Part shown: in pieces, positions 1-6,267 of the stretch | Layout: every line of letters begins with the position of its first letter | How positions within the stretch are numbered: the first letter of the stretch is position 1 | Assembly (NCBI GenBank): GCA_035565355.1 | Contig: DATMSM010000106.1 | Location: 1-10,883 of the forward strand | DNA: 10,883 nt | Reading direction: 5' to 3' | From: Ga0074130 sp035565355 | GTDB taxonomy: Bacteria > Pseudomonadota > Gammaproteobacteria > Burkholderiales > Rhodocyclaceae | Notes under the pieces: model-generated | The model's database searches: none | Told to the model about the DNA's origin: nothing | The model's input: the letters and a program-made list of their open reading frames with translations, nothing else | Made by a program: the position numbers and the translations under genes

Positions 1-33
1 AGCAGAAGGAAATGAGGAATAAAGGCAGAAAAG

Positions 34-63
34 AAAAAAGCCGTCATGTTTGCACATGACGGC
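34..63 (-). terminator. Rho-independent terminator of the tRNA operon
   Basis: Positions 40-49 and 54-63 form a perfect 10-bp stem (GCCGTCATGT against ACATGACGGC) with a 4-nt loop. On the minus strand it is followed at once by six T residues (39 to 34). It lies 9 bp beyond the CCA end of tRNA-Asp, the last tRNA of the cluster, so it ends that transcript. Confidence 0.93.
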
Positions 64-72
64 GTTTGAAGT

Positions 73-149
73 TGGCGGAGTGGACGGGACTCGAACCCGC
101 GACCCCCGGCGTGACAGGCCGGTATTCTAACCAACTGAACTACCACTCC
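73..149 (-). tRNA. tRNA-Asp (anticodon GTC)
   Basis: This is a full 77-nt cloverleaf with an encoded CCA (73-75). The acceptor stem pairs GGAGTGG with CCACTCC, and G is the discriminator base. The anticodon stem CCGGC/GCCGG carries the loop CTGTCAC, so the anticodon is GTC (complement at 113-115). The T arm has the usual GGTTCGAGTCC. It is the last of three tRNAs and lies 41 nt after tRNA-Glu in the direction of transcription. Confidence 0.97.
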
Positions 150-158
150 AGTACTGCT

Positions 159-182
159 GAAGTTGTCGTCTAGAACAACTTC
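159..182 (-). other. Hairpin in the Glu-Asp tRNA spacer
   Basis: GAAGTTGT (159-166) and ACAACTTC (175-182) form a perfect 8-bp inverted repeat with an 8-nt loop. No T-tract follows on either strand, so it is not a terminator. It sits between the 3' end of tRNA-Glu and the 5' end of tRNA-Asp. A role as an RNase processing signal in the precursor is inferred from position only. Confidence 0.5.
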
Positions 183-190
183 TTAAAATC

Positions 191-266
191 TGGCGTCCCC
201 ACGGGGATTCGAACCCCGGTTCATACCGTGAAAGGGTATTGTCCTAGGCCTCTAGACGATAGGGAC
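191..266 (-). tRNA. tRNA-Glu (anticodon TTC)
   Basis: A 76-nt cloverleaf with an encoded CCA (191-193). The acceptor stem GTCCCTA/TGGGGAC contains one G-T wobble at its inner end. The anticodon stem ATACC/GGTAT holds the loop CTTTCAC, so the anticodon is TTC (complement at 230-232). The T arm contains GGTTCGAATCC. It is the middle gene of the Ala-Glu-Asp cluster. Its 5' leader contains AGCAGTAC, which recurs in front of tRNA-Asp. Confidence 0.97.
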
Positions 267-295
267 AACGTACTGCTTTTACTTCTTCTCTTGAG

Positions 296-313
296 CCACC
301 CGATCCGAAGATC

Positions 314-319
<6 letters not shown>
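296..319 (-). other. UUCG hairpin overlapping the 3' CCA of tRNA-Ala
   Basis: Near-palindrome: CCACC (296-300) pairs with GGTGG (315-319), then one mismatch (301/314), then GATC (302-305) with GATC (310-313). In minus-strand RNA the loop is a C(UUCG)G tetraloop. The outer arm takes in the 3' end of tRNA-Ala, including the CCA, so this fold competes with the mature acceptor stem in the precursor. Confidence 0.5.
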
Positions 320-389
<70 letters not shown>

Positions 390-405
390 GTTCAAGAGAA
401 GCAAG

Positions 406-434
406 ATTGTAGGTGAGAACTTTGTGTTTGTAAA
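406..434 (-). promoter_or_regulatory. Sigma70-type promoter of the tRNA operon
   Basis: On the minus strand a -35 box TTTACA (434-429) and a -10 box TACAAT (411-406), each matching 5 of 6 consensus bases, are separated by exactly 17 bp. The expected start is near 399, about 10 nt before tRNA-Ala. The promoter lies between the end of the FAD oxidoreductase gene (462) and the tRNA cluster. Confidence 0.85.
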
Positions 435-461
435 GCCCTTCCTGCAAACTTTTTCTGAAAA

Positions 462-1865
462 TCACACCTTGAACAGCTTGCCGGGATTCATGATCGCGGC
501 GGGGTCTATGGCGTGTTTCAGGGCGCGCATCATATCCAATTCCAGCGCACTTTTGTAGTGCTTTAGCTCGGAAATTTTCAATTGCCCGATACCGTGCTCG
601 GCAGAGATGCTTCCGCCCAGCCCATGCACCAGATCATGAACGATGCGATTGACGGCTTCGGTGTTGTTGAGGAACAGAGTGTCGTCGCCGCTGCGTGGGG
701 ACAGGTTGTAGTGCAGATTGCCGTCGCCGACATGGCCGAAACAGACCACGCGGATTTCGGGAAACGCTTGCTCCAACGCCAGCGCAGCCTGCTCAACAAA
801 AGGCGCGATGGCGGAAATGGGCATGGAAATATCGTGCTTGATGCTGTAGCCCTCGCGCTTCTGCGCTTCCGGAATGCTCTCACGCACCTGCCAGAGTTGT
901 TGTGCCTGCGCTGCGCTGCTGGCGAGCGCAGCGTCCAGCACCTCGCCCTTGGCGAGCATGGGGGCCAGCACTTCTTCCAGCATCTCGGCGAGCGGCGCCT
1001 GCGCCCAGCTATCACCGAGCTCCAGCAATACTTGCCAGGGATGCGCCCCGGCGAGCGGCGGCTTCACTTGCGGCAGGTGGCGGCGGATCATGTCCAGGGG
1101 TGTTGCGCCCATCATTTCGAATGCCGTCAGGCGCTCGCCACAGCTTTCGCGCAGGCGACTCAGGAGCGTCACAGCCGCGGCAGGAGATGGCACCGCTAGC
1201 CAGGCGGTCAATTGCGCCTGTGGCCGCGGAAACAGTTTGAGCACTGCCGCCGTCACCAGACCCAGCGTACCTTCGGCGCCGATGAACAACTGTTTGAGAT
1301 CGTAGCCGGTGTTGTCCTTGCGCAAGGCGCGCAGGCCGTTCCAGACGCGGCCATCGGGCAGCACGACTTCGAGGCCGAGCACAAGCTCGCGCATATTGCC
1401 GTAGCGCAGCACCTGCACGCCGCCGGCATTGGTGGAGATATTGCCGCCTATGGTGGCCGAGCCCTCGGCCGCCAAGGACAGCGGAAACAGGCGATTGGCG
1501 GCAGCGGCGGCTTCCTGCACCTGTTGCAGAATGACGCCCGCTTCTACCGTGATGGTGTTGTTGTCCACGTCCACGCTGCGGATGCGGTTCAGGCGCGTGA
1601 GGCTGACCAGCACTTCGCCCCTGTCGGGAATGCCGCCACCGACGAGGCCGGTGTTACCGCCCTGCGGCACGATGCCGACACCGGCTGCGGCACAGGCAGC
1701 AACGACGGCCGAAACTTCCTGCGTGCTACCGGGCAGGACCACGCATTGGGCGCTGCCCTGATAGCGATTGCGCCAGTCGCGCAGATAGGGCGCCATGTCC
1801 GCGGTCGTCTTCAGCACATGGGCGGGGCCGACGACTGCGGCCAGGCTGTCGAGGAGGCGTTGCAT
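462..1865 (-). CDS. FAD-binding D-2-hydroxyacid dehydrogenase (D-LDH/D-2-hydroxyglutarate dehydrogenase family)
   Basis: 467 aa, the usual length for this VAO/GlcD-type flavoenzyme family, which oxidises D-2-hydroxyacids (D-lactate, glycolate, D-2-hydroxyglutarate) to 2-oxoacids. The N-terminal FAD-binding half shows VPQGGNTGLVGGG (residues 66-78), GGNISTNAGG (140-149), GLEVVLPDG (164-172) and DNTGYDLKQLFIGAEGTLG (184-202). The C-terminal FAD-oxidase cap carries the metal and substrate motifs GHVGDGNLHYN (377-387) and AEHGIGQLK (422-430), and ends with the family-typical MNPGKLF. No signal peptide or membrane segment is visible, so it is cytosolic or peripheral. The ATG lies 2 nt after the stop of the patatin gene with GAGG 8 nt upstream, so it is the last gene of the phaR-rimO operon. 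The exact substrate cannot be read from sequence. D-lactate or D-2-hydroxyglutarate are the main options. Confidence 0.9.
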   Translation of the reverse strand: MQRLLDSLAAVVGPAHVLKTTADMAPYLRDWRNRYQGSAQCVVLPGSTQEVSAVVAACAAAGVGIVPQGGNTGLVGGGIPDRGEVLVSLTRLNRIRSVDVDNNTITVEAGVILQQVQEAAAAANRLFPLSLAAEGSATIGGNISTNAGGVQVLRYGNMRELVLGLEVVLPDGRVWNGLRALRKDNTGYDLKQLFIGAEGTLGLVTAAVLKLFPRPQAQLTAWLAVPSPAAAVTLLSRLRESCGERLTAFEMMGATPLDMIRRHLPQVKPPLAGAHPWQVLLELGDSWAQAPLAEMLEEVLAPMLAKGEVLDAALASSAAQAQQLWQVRESIPEAQKREGYSIKHDISMPISAIAPFVEQAALALEQAFPEIRVVCFGHVGDGNLHYNLSPRSGDDTLFLNNTEAVNRIVHDLVHGLGGSISAEHGIGQLKISELKHYKSALELDMMRALKHAIDPAAIMNPGKLFKV

Positions 1866-1867
1866 GT

Positions 1868-2731
1868 TCAGGACCTCAGCGCAAACTCAAGCGCAGGCAG
1901 CATGCGTTCTACGGCAGCGCGCCCTTCGGCAATGGCCTCCGGGCCGCGGTGATAGTCCATCAGGCCAAGGCCGCTCAGCATGGGGGTAAGCAACACGTCT
2001 GCGGGTTCGCCGGCGAGCCGGCTGCGCGCGATGCGCACCTGCATGATGTTGATGCTGCTGCTCATCACCGACATCATGGAGGGGGTAGCCGCCGCCCCAC
2101 CCAGGCCGATGGAACCGCGCAGGCGTTGCAGCCAGCTGCGCTCGTTATCCTTGTCGGTCACGATCTCCTCGCGGCGCAAGGCGCGTCCGGTCAGGTCGGC
2201 GCCCAGATCAACGGCAATGACGATGTCCGCACCCATATAGCGGCACAGCGAAACCGGCACCGGATTGACCAAGCCGCCATCCACCAGCAAGCGCCCATTG
2301 CGCTCCACCGGCGTAAACAGGCCGGGCATGGCAATCGAAGCGCGCACGGCGTCGGCCACCGAGCCCTCCTTCAGCCAGACTTCACGGCCATTGGCGAGGT
2401 CGGTCGCAACACAGGCAAAGGGCATCGCCAGGGCAGAAAAATCGTGGTCGAGAAAATGCTGACGGAAGAAATCGATCAGCTTCTCGCCCTTGATCAGGCC
2501 GCCGGCCCAACTCGGATCGAGCAGTTTGAGCACGTTCTGCCAGGTCAGCTTGCCGACCCACTCTTCCAGCATGTCGAGATCGCCGCTGGCGCAAGCGGCG
2601 CCGACGAAGGCGCCGATGGAGCAGCCGGCGATGATGTCCGGTTTGTAGCCGGCTTCTTCAAGCGCCCGTATGACGCCGATATGGGCCCAGCCGCGGGCCG
2701 CTCCGCTGCCCAGGGCGAGGCCGACTTTCAT
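1868..2731 (-). CDS. Patatin-like phospholipase (RssA-type)
   Basis: 287 aa, a single patatin domain in a compact protein like E. coli RssA. The oxyanion-hole loop GSGAARG is at residues 8-14 (family GxGxxRG). The nucleophile elbow GCSIG puts the catalytic Ser at 38, and DGG at 151-153 supplies Asp151 of the Ser-Asp dyad. It should hydrolyse acyl esters (phospholipid or other lipid). There is no signal peptide, so it is probably cytosolic. Its ATG overlaps the rimO stop codon in an ATGA (2728-2731), which indicates translational coupling. The FAD dehydrogenase follows 2 nt after its stop. Its position behind phaR makes a role in lipid or PHA-granule turnover conceivable, but RssA-type genes occur in many contexts and nothing in the sequence shows this. 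Confidence 0.9.
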   Translation of the reverse strand: MKVGLALGSGAARGWAHIGVIRALEEAGYKPDIIAGCSIGAFVGAACASGDLDMLEEWVGKLTWQNVLKLLDPSWAGGLIKGEKLIDFFRQHFLDHDFSALAMPFACVATDLANGREVWLKEGSVADAVRASIAMPGLFTPVERNGRLLVDGGLVNPVPVSLCRYMGADIVIAVDLGADLTGRALRREEIVTDKDNERSWLQRLRGSIGLGGAAATPSMMSVMSSSINIMQVRIARSRLAGEPADVLLTPMLSGLGLMDYHRGPEAIAEGRAAVERMLPALEFALRS

Positions 2732-4071
2732 GAGGTTTGTGCCAGCGTCGCGTACATGTCGTGCACGTCGCAGTCGTTGATGGTGACGGTGGCAAACTCG
2801 CCAACTTCCAGGTCGGCACCATCGGTGATGTAGACCAGGCCGTCGATTTCCGGCGCATCGCCGGGGCTGCGCGCCACGGCGCCCTCCTCGTCCACCTCGT
2901 CGATCAGCACCTGCATGGTCTTGCCGATCTTCATTTCGAGACGGCGCGTGCTGATGTCTTCCTGGAACTCCATCAGCTGCATCTTGCGCTCTTCGCGCAC
3001 TTCGTCGGGCACCGCGCCCGGCAGCTCATTCGCTTTTGCTCCCTCCACCGGCGAGTACGCAAACGCGCCGACGCGATCGAGCTCGGCCTGCTCGAGGAAC
3101 TGCAGCAGCTCTTCGAACTCGGCATCGGTTTCGCCGGGGAAGCCGGTGATGAAGGTAGAACGAATCGTGAGTTCCGGGCAGATCGAACGCCACTTCTTGA
3201 TGCGCTCGAGATTATTCTCGCTGCTGGCCGGACGCTTCATGGCCTTGAGGATGCGCGGGCTGGCGTGCTGGAAGGGCACATCCAGATACGGCAGGATCTT
3301 GCCTTCGGCCATCAGCGGAATTAGGTCATCCACGCTGGGGTAAGGATAGACGTAATGCAGGCGCACCCAGATGCCCAGCTTGGAGAGACCTTCGCAGAGT
3401 TCCTTCAGGCGCGTCTTGACCGGCTGACCGCCCCAGAAACCGGTGCGGTACTTCACATCCACGCCGTAGGCACTGGTGTCCTGCGAAATCACCAGCAGTT
3501 CCTTGACGCCGGACTCGGCCAGCAGCTCGGCTTCGCGCAGCACGTCGCCGATCGGGCGCGAGACGAGATCGCCGCGCATCGAAGGAATGATGCAGAAGGT
3601 GCAGCGATGGTTGCAGCCTTCGGAAATCTTGAGATAGGCGTAGTGCGGCGGCGTCAGGCGTATGCCCTGCGGCGGCACCAGATCGACGAAAGGGTCGTGC
3701 ATGGGCGGCAGATAGTTGTGCACGGCATCCATGACTTCCTGCGTTGCATGCGGGCCGGTCACGGCCAGCACCGAGGGATGCGCCGTGGTGACAATGTCGC
3801 GGCCGGCCGCGTCCTTCTTGGCGCCCAGGCAACCGGTGACGATAACCTTGCCGTTCTCGGCCAGGGCTTCGCCAATGGCGTCGAGCGACTCCTCGACGGC
3901 GGCGTCGATGAAACCGCAGGTATTCACGACGACGAGATCGGCACCGTCATAGTTGCCGGAAATTTCGTAGCCTTCGGCGCGCAAACGCGTCAGGATGGCC
4001 TCCGAATCGGAGGACGCCTTGGGACAGCCGAGGGACACGAAGCCCACGGTTGGAATGTGTTTCTTGTTCAT
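2728..4071 (-). CDS. rimO: Ribosomal protein S12 methylthiotransferase RimO
   Basis: 447 aa, full length for RimO, the radical-SAM enzyme that methylthiolates the conserved Asp of ribosomal protein S12. The N-terminal UPF0004 domain has its three cluster cysteines at 16 (LGCPK), 52 (NTCGF) and 81 (TGCLG). The radical SAM CxxxCxxC motif lies at Cys153, Cys157 and Cys160 (EGCNHRCTFC), followed by IIPSMRG, which is typical of RimO. A TRAM domain fills roughly the last 65 residues. GCPKAxxDSE near the start fits RimO rather than MiaB. The ATG lies 9 nt after the phaR stop. No clear Shine-Dalgarno is visible (only AAGAAG about 15 nt upstream), so translation may depend on ribosomes arriving from phaR. 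The gene ends in an ATGA overlap with the patatin gene. Confidence 0.97.
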   Translation of the reverse strand: MNKKHIPTVGFVSLGCPKASSDSEAILTRLRAEGYEISGNYDGADLVVVNTCGFIDAAVEESLDAIGEALAENGKVIVTGCLGAKKDAAGRDIVTTAHPSVLAVTGPHATQEVMDAVHNYLPPMHDPFVDLVPPQGIRLTPPHYAYLKISEGCNHRCTFCIIPSMRGDLVSRPIGDVLREAELLAESGVKELLVISQDTSAYGVDVKYRTGFWGGQPVKTRLKELCEGLSKLGIWVRLHYVYPYPSVDDLIPLMAEGKILPYLDVPFQHASPRILKAMKRPASSENNLERIKKWRSICPELTIRSTFITGFPGETDAEFEELLQFLEQAELDRVGAFAYSPVEGAKANELPGAVPDEVREERKMQLMEFQEDISTRRLEMKIGKTMQVLIDEVDEEGAVARSPGDAPEIDGLVYITDGADLEVGEFATVTINDCDVHDMYATLAQTS

Positions 4072-4080
4072 TGATACGGA

Positions 4081-4638
4081 CTACTTCTTGTTGGGGTCGT
4101 TCGATGCGTTCGAACCGGCCGGGGGAAAGGGAAAACCGCCGAACATGTTTTTAGTCTGTTCCTGCATCTGCTGGAACATTTTTTGGCTCTGCTCGACATA
4201 GGCGCCCATCATGTTCTGCATGGCCGGGCCCTGGAAGCTGAGGAACTGCGCCCACAGGTCCTGGCTGCGGTCCGGGGCGGCATCGCCGTACATCGATTTG
4301 GCGTGGTCGGCGAAGCGCGCGTGCATATCGTTGAAGGCCTTGATATTGGTTTCCAGATAAGTGCCCATCATGCCCTGGCTGGCATTGCCGTAGAAACGGA
4401 TCATGGTCGCCAGCACCTCGGTCGAGAACATCGGCGCGCCGCCGGTTTCCTCTTCCAGGATGATCTGCAGCAGGATGCTGCGCGTCAGGTCTTCATTGCT
4501 CTTGGCATCCACCACCGCGAAATCGGCGCCGGCCAGCACCAGCGCCTTGACGTCAGCCAGCGTGATGTAGGCGCTGCTCTGCGTGTCATAGAGGCGACGG
4601 TTCGGGTACTTCTTGATCAGGCGGCGGGATTCAGCCAT
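4081..4638 (-). CDS. phaR: Polyhydroxyalkanoate synthesis repressor PhaR
   Basis: 185 aa. PhaR is a cytosolic DNA-binding repressor of PHA genes that also binds PHA granules, so repression is lifted once polymer appears. The N-terminal PHB/PHA accumulation regulator domain is recognised by IKKYPNRRLYDTQSSAYITL (residues 8-27). The following PHB_acc segment is seen in SILLQIILEEE and in the MIRFYGN region. The C terminus is rich in Gln, Met, Phe and Pro (MMGAYVEQSQKMFQQMQ, then GGFPFPPAGS), as in other PhaR proteins. The start is supported by GGAG 8 nt upstream of the ATG. It has its own -10 box (4689-4694) and a palindrome at the predicted transcript start, so autoregulation is likely. rimO follows 9 nt after its stop. 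Confidence 0.96.
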   Translation of the reverse strand: MAESRRLIKKYPNRRLYDTQSSAYITLADVKALVLAGADFAVVDAKSNEDLTRSILLQIILEEETGGAPMFSTEVLATMIRFYGNASQGMMGTYLETNIKAFNDMHARFADHAKSMYGDAAPDRSQDLWAQFLSFQGPAMQNMMGAYVEQSQKMFQQMQEQTKNMFGGFPFPPAGSNASNDPNKK

Positions 4639-4660
4639 GCATTCACTCCGGAATTCAAAA

Positions 4661-4681
4661 CCTTGCCGCAGTGCAGCAAGG
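4661..4681. promoter_or_regulatory. Candidate PhaR operator at the phaR transcription start
   Basis: A 21-nt palindrome. On the minus strand CCTTGCTGC and GCGGCAAGG face each other across ACT, giving nine pairs, one of them G-T. Its core CTGC-N3-GCGG differs by one base from the CTGC-N3-4-GCAG recognition sequence reported for Paracoccus PhaR (from memory). It begins about 8 nt after the -10 box of phaR, so a bound repressor would block initiation. The assignment to PhaR is inferred. Confidence 0.5.
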
Positions 4682-4688
4682 GGCGTGC

Positions 4689-4694
4689 ATTATA
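4689..4694 (-). promoter_or_regulatory. -10 box of the phaR promoter
   Basis: A perfect TATAAT on the minus strand, 51 nt upstream of the phaR ATG. No good TTGACA box is found at 16-18 bp. The -35 position falls in the inverted repeat at 4711-4725, so the promoter may need an activator or be weak. phaR could also be reached by read-through from phaB, since no terminator separates them. Confidence 0.6.
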
Positions 4695-4710
4695 GTCCTG
4701 AAATCGGCAA

Positions 4711-4725
4711 ATTCCCTAGGGGAAT
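4711..4725. repeat. Inverted repeat at the -35 position of phaR
   Basis: ATTCCC (4711-4716) and GGGAAT (4720-4725) are separated by 3 nt. A related half-site TTAGGGAAA follows at 4732-4740. The repeat overlaps the place where the phaR -35 box should be. It could be an activator or repressor site. It has no T-tract, so it is not a convincing terminator for phaB. Confidence 0.4.
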
Positions 4726-4740
4726 CAGCACTTAGGGAAA

Positions 4741-5481
4741 TCATCCCATATGCATGCCGCCGTTGATATTCAGGGTCGCGCCGGTCATGTAGCCGGCCAG
4801 CTCGGACGCCAGATAGGAGCACAACGCGCCGATCTCCTCCGGCCGCCCCAGGCGCTTCATGGGCACCGAATCGATGATGCTTTCAACGATGTCCGGCCGC
4901 ATGCCCATGACCATCTCGGTGCCGATGTAACCGGGCGCGATCGCATTCACCGTCACACCGTGGCTGCACAGCTCCTGTGCCAGCGCCTTGGTGAAGCCCA
5001 GGCAGCCGGCCTTGGCAGCGGAGTAGTTGGTCTGCCCCGCCTGCCCGCACACCCCATTCACCGAGGAGATATTGATGATGCGCCCCCAGCCGCGCTCGGC
5101 CATGCGCGGCGAAACGTGATGGGTGACGTTGAAGAGGCTGTCGAGGTTGGTGGACAGCACCGCATCCCACTGACTCTTGTCCATCTTGGCGAAAAACTTG
5201 TCGCGGATGATGCCGGCGTTATTGACCAGCACAGCAATCGGGCCAATGTCCTTTTCGATCTGCTCGACCATGGCGGCGCAGGCGGCGTAGTCGGTGACGT
5301 CGGCTTCGCGCGCATGCATGGCATGGCCCTCCGCCTGGCGCGCCGCCAGCCAGGCATCCCTGTCCGCGTCGCCCGGCAGGCAGTTGGCCACCACCGTGTA
5401 GCCGTCAGCCGCCAGTGCCTTGCAGATCGCCGTTCCCAGGCCGCCCAGGCCGCCCGTTACCAATGCCACACGTTTAGTCAT
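4741..5481 (-). CDS. phaB: Acetoacetyl-CoA reductase paralogue (PhaB-like SDR), second tandem copy
   Basis: A 246-aa short-chain dehydrogenase/reductase; PhaB reduces acetoacetyl-CoA to (R)-3-hydroxybutyryl-CoA for the PHA synthase. Visible are the Rossmann TGGLGGLG, NNAGI, the catalytic Ser in ISSVN, NYSAAK with the Tyr/Lys pair, APGYIGTEMV and the PhaB-type C terminus NGGMHMG. I start it at the ATG at 5479-5481 (MTKRVALVTGG) because GGAG lies 5 nt upstream. The in-frame GTG at 5485-5487 overlaps that Shine-Dalgarno. It follows the first phaB copy with an 11-nt gap, so it is co-transcribed with phaC. Compared with Ralstonia PhaB, the position of NADPH-binding Arg40 is Asp, and the substrate-pocket Phe148 is Ala. 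Cofactor or substrate range may therefore differ from the upstream copy. A general 3-oxoacyl reductase is the alternative. Confidence 0.88.
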   Translation of the reverse strand: MTKRVALVTGGLGGLGTAICKALAADGYTVVANCLPGDADRDAWLAARQAEGHAMHAREADVTDYAACAAMVEQIEKDIGPIAVLVNNAGIIRDKFFAKMDKSQWDAVLSTNLDSLFNVTHHVSPRMAERGWGRIINISSVNGVCGQAGQTNYSAAKAGCLGFTKALAQELCSHGVTVNAIAPGYIGTEMVMGMRPDIVESIIDSVPMKRLGRPEEIGALCSYLASELAGYMTGATLNINGGMHMG

Positions 5482-5492
5482 TTGCACTCCAC

Positions 5493-6239
5493 TCAGTACA
5501 TGTGCTGACCGCCATTGATGGATATATTCGCGCCGGTCACGAAGGCCGCCTCCTCGGAGGCGAGATAGGCTACTAGCCCGGCGACCTCCTCCGGTTTGCC
5601 CAGACGGCCCAGCGGAATCTGCGGCAAGATCTTGCTGTCCATCACGTCCTTCGGGATAGCCGCCACCATGCGCGTGCCGACATAGCCCGGCGAGATGGTG
5701 TTCACGGTCACGCCCTTCTTGGCCACTTCCAACGCCAAAGCTTTAGTGAAGCCATGCATGCCGGCCTTGGCCGCGGCGTAATTGGTCTGGCCGAAAGCGC
5801 CCTTCTGCGCGTTCACCGAGGAGATGTTGATGATGCGGCCCCAGCCACGCTCTGTCATGCCGTCCATGACCTGCTTGGTCATGTTGAAGACGGAGTCGAG
5901 ATTGGTATGAATCACCATGTCCCAGTCGGCTTTTGTCATCTTGCGGAAGGTCACGTCACGCGTGATGCCGGCGTTGTTCACCAGCACGTCTATCGCGCCG
6001 ACATCGGTCGTCACCTGCGCCACGCAGGCGGCGCAATCGTCATAGTCGCCGACATCACAGGCATAGGCGGAGAACGCATAGCCCTGCTCGCGCATGCTGG
6101 CGACCCAGTCGTCAGCCTTGCCGTTCTTGGGGCTGTAGGTCGTCACCACGCGATAGCCCATCTGCGCCAGCTTGCAGCAGACAACTTCACCGATTCCGCC
6201 CATGCCACCGGTGACGAGGGCAACCCGCTGTTGTTCCAT
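5493..6239 (-). CDS. phaB: Acetoacetyl-CoA reductase PhaB, first tandem copy
   Basis: 248 aa, SDR fold, cytosolic. It should reduce acetoacetyl-CoA to (R)-3-hydroxybutyryl-CoA, the monomer used by PhaC. The sequence shows VTGGMGGIG at the N terminus, NNAGITRDVTFRKM, which is very close to Ralstonia PhaB (NNAGITRDVVFRKM), then ISSVNAQKGAFGQTNYAAAK with the catalytic Ser and the Tyr/Lys pair, SPGYVGTRMV, and the C-terminal NGGQHMY. A Lys occupies the position of Ralstonia Arg40, which fits NADPH use. Gln147 is replaced by Ala, while Phe148 and Gln150 are kept. The ATG has AGGAG 6 nt upstream and lies 28 nt after the phaC stop. This is the more canonical of the two tandem reductases. Confidence 0.94.
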   Translation of the reverse strand: MEQQRVALVTGGMGGIGEVVCCKLAQMGYRVVTTYSPKNGKADDWVASMREQGYAFSAYACDVGDYDDCAACVAQVTTDVGAIDVLVNNAGITRDVTFRKMTKADWDMVIHTNLDSVFNMTKQVMDGMTERGWGRIINISSVNAQKGAFGQTNYAAAKAGMHGFTKALALEVAKKGVTVNTISPGYVGTRMVAAIPKDVMDSKILPQIPLGRLGKPEEVAGLVAYLASEEAAFVTGANISINGGQHMY

Positions 6240-6267
6240 TCCTTGCTCCTGTTGAGGCGTACTGCCT

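Noticed and set aside
582..1199. Long plus-strand open frames antisense to the FAD dehydrogenase, rimO, phaC and the phaB genes (for example 6271-7914)
   Set aside because: They are shadows of GC-rich genes on the minus strand, with His/Arg/Ala-rich low-complexity translations, no ribosome sites and no recognisable domain.
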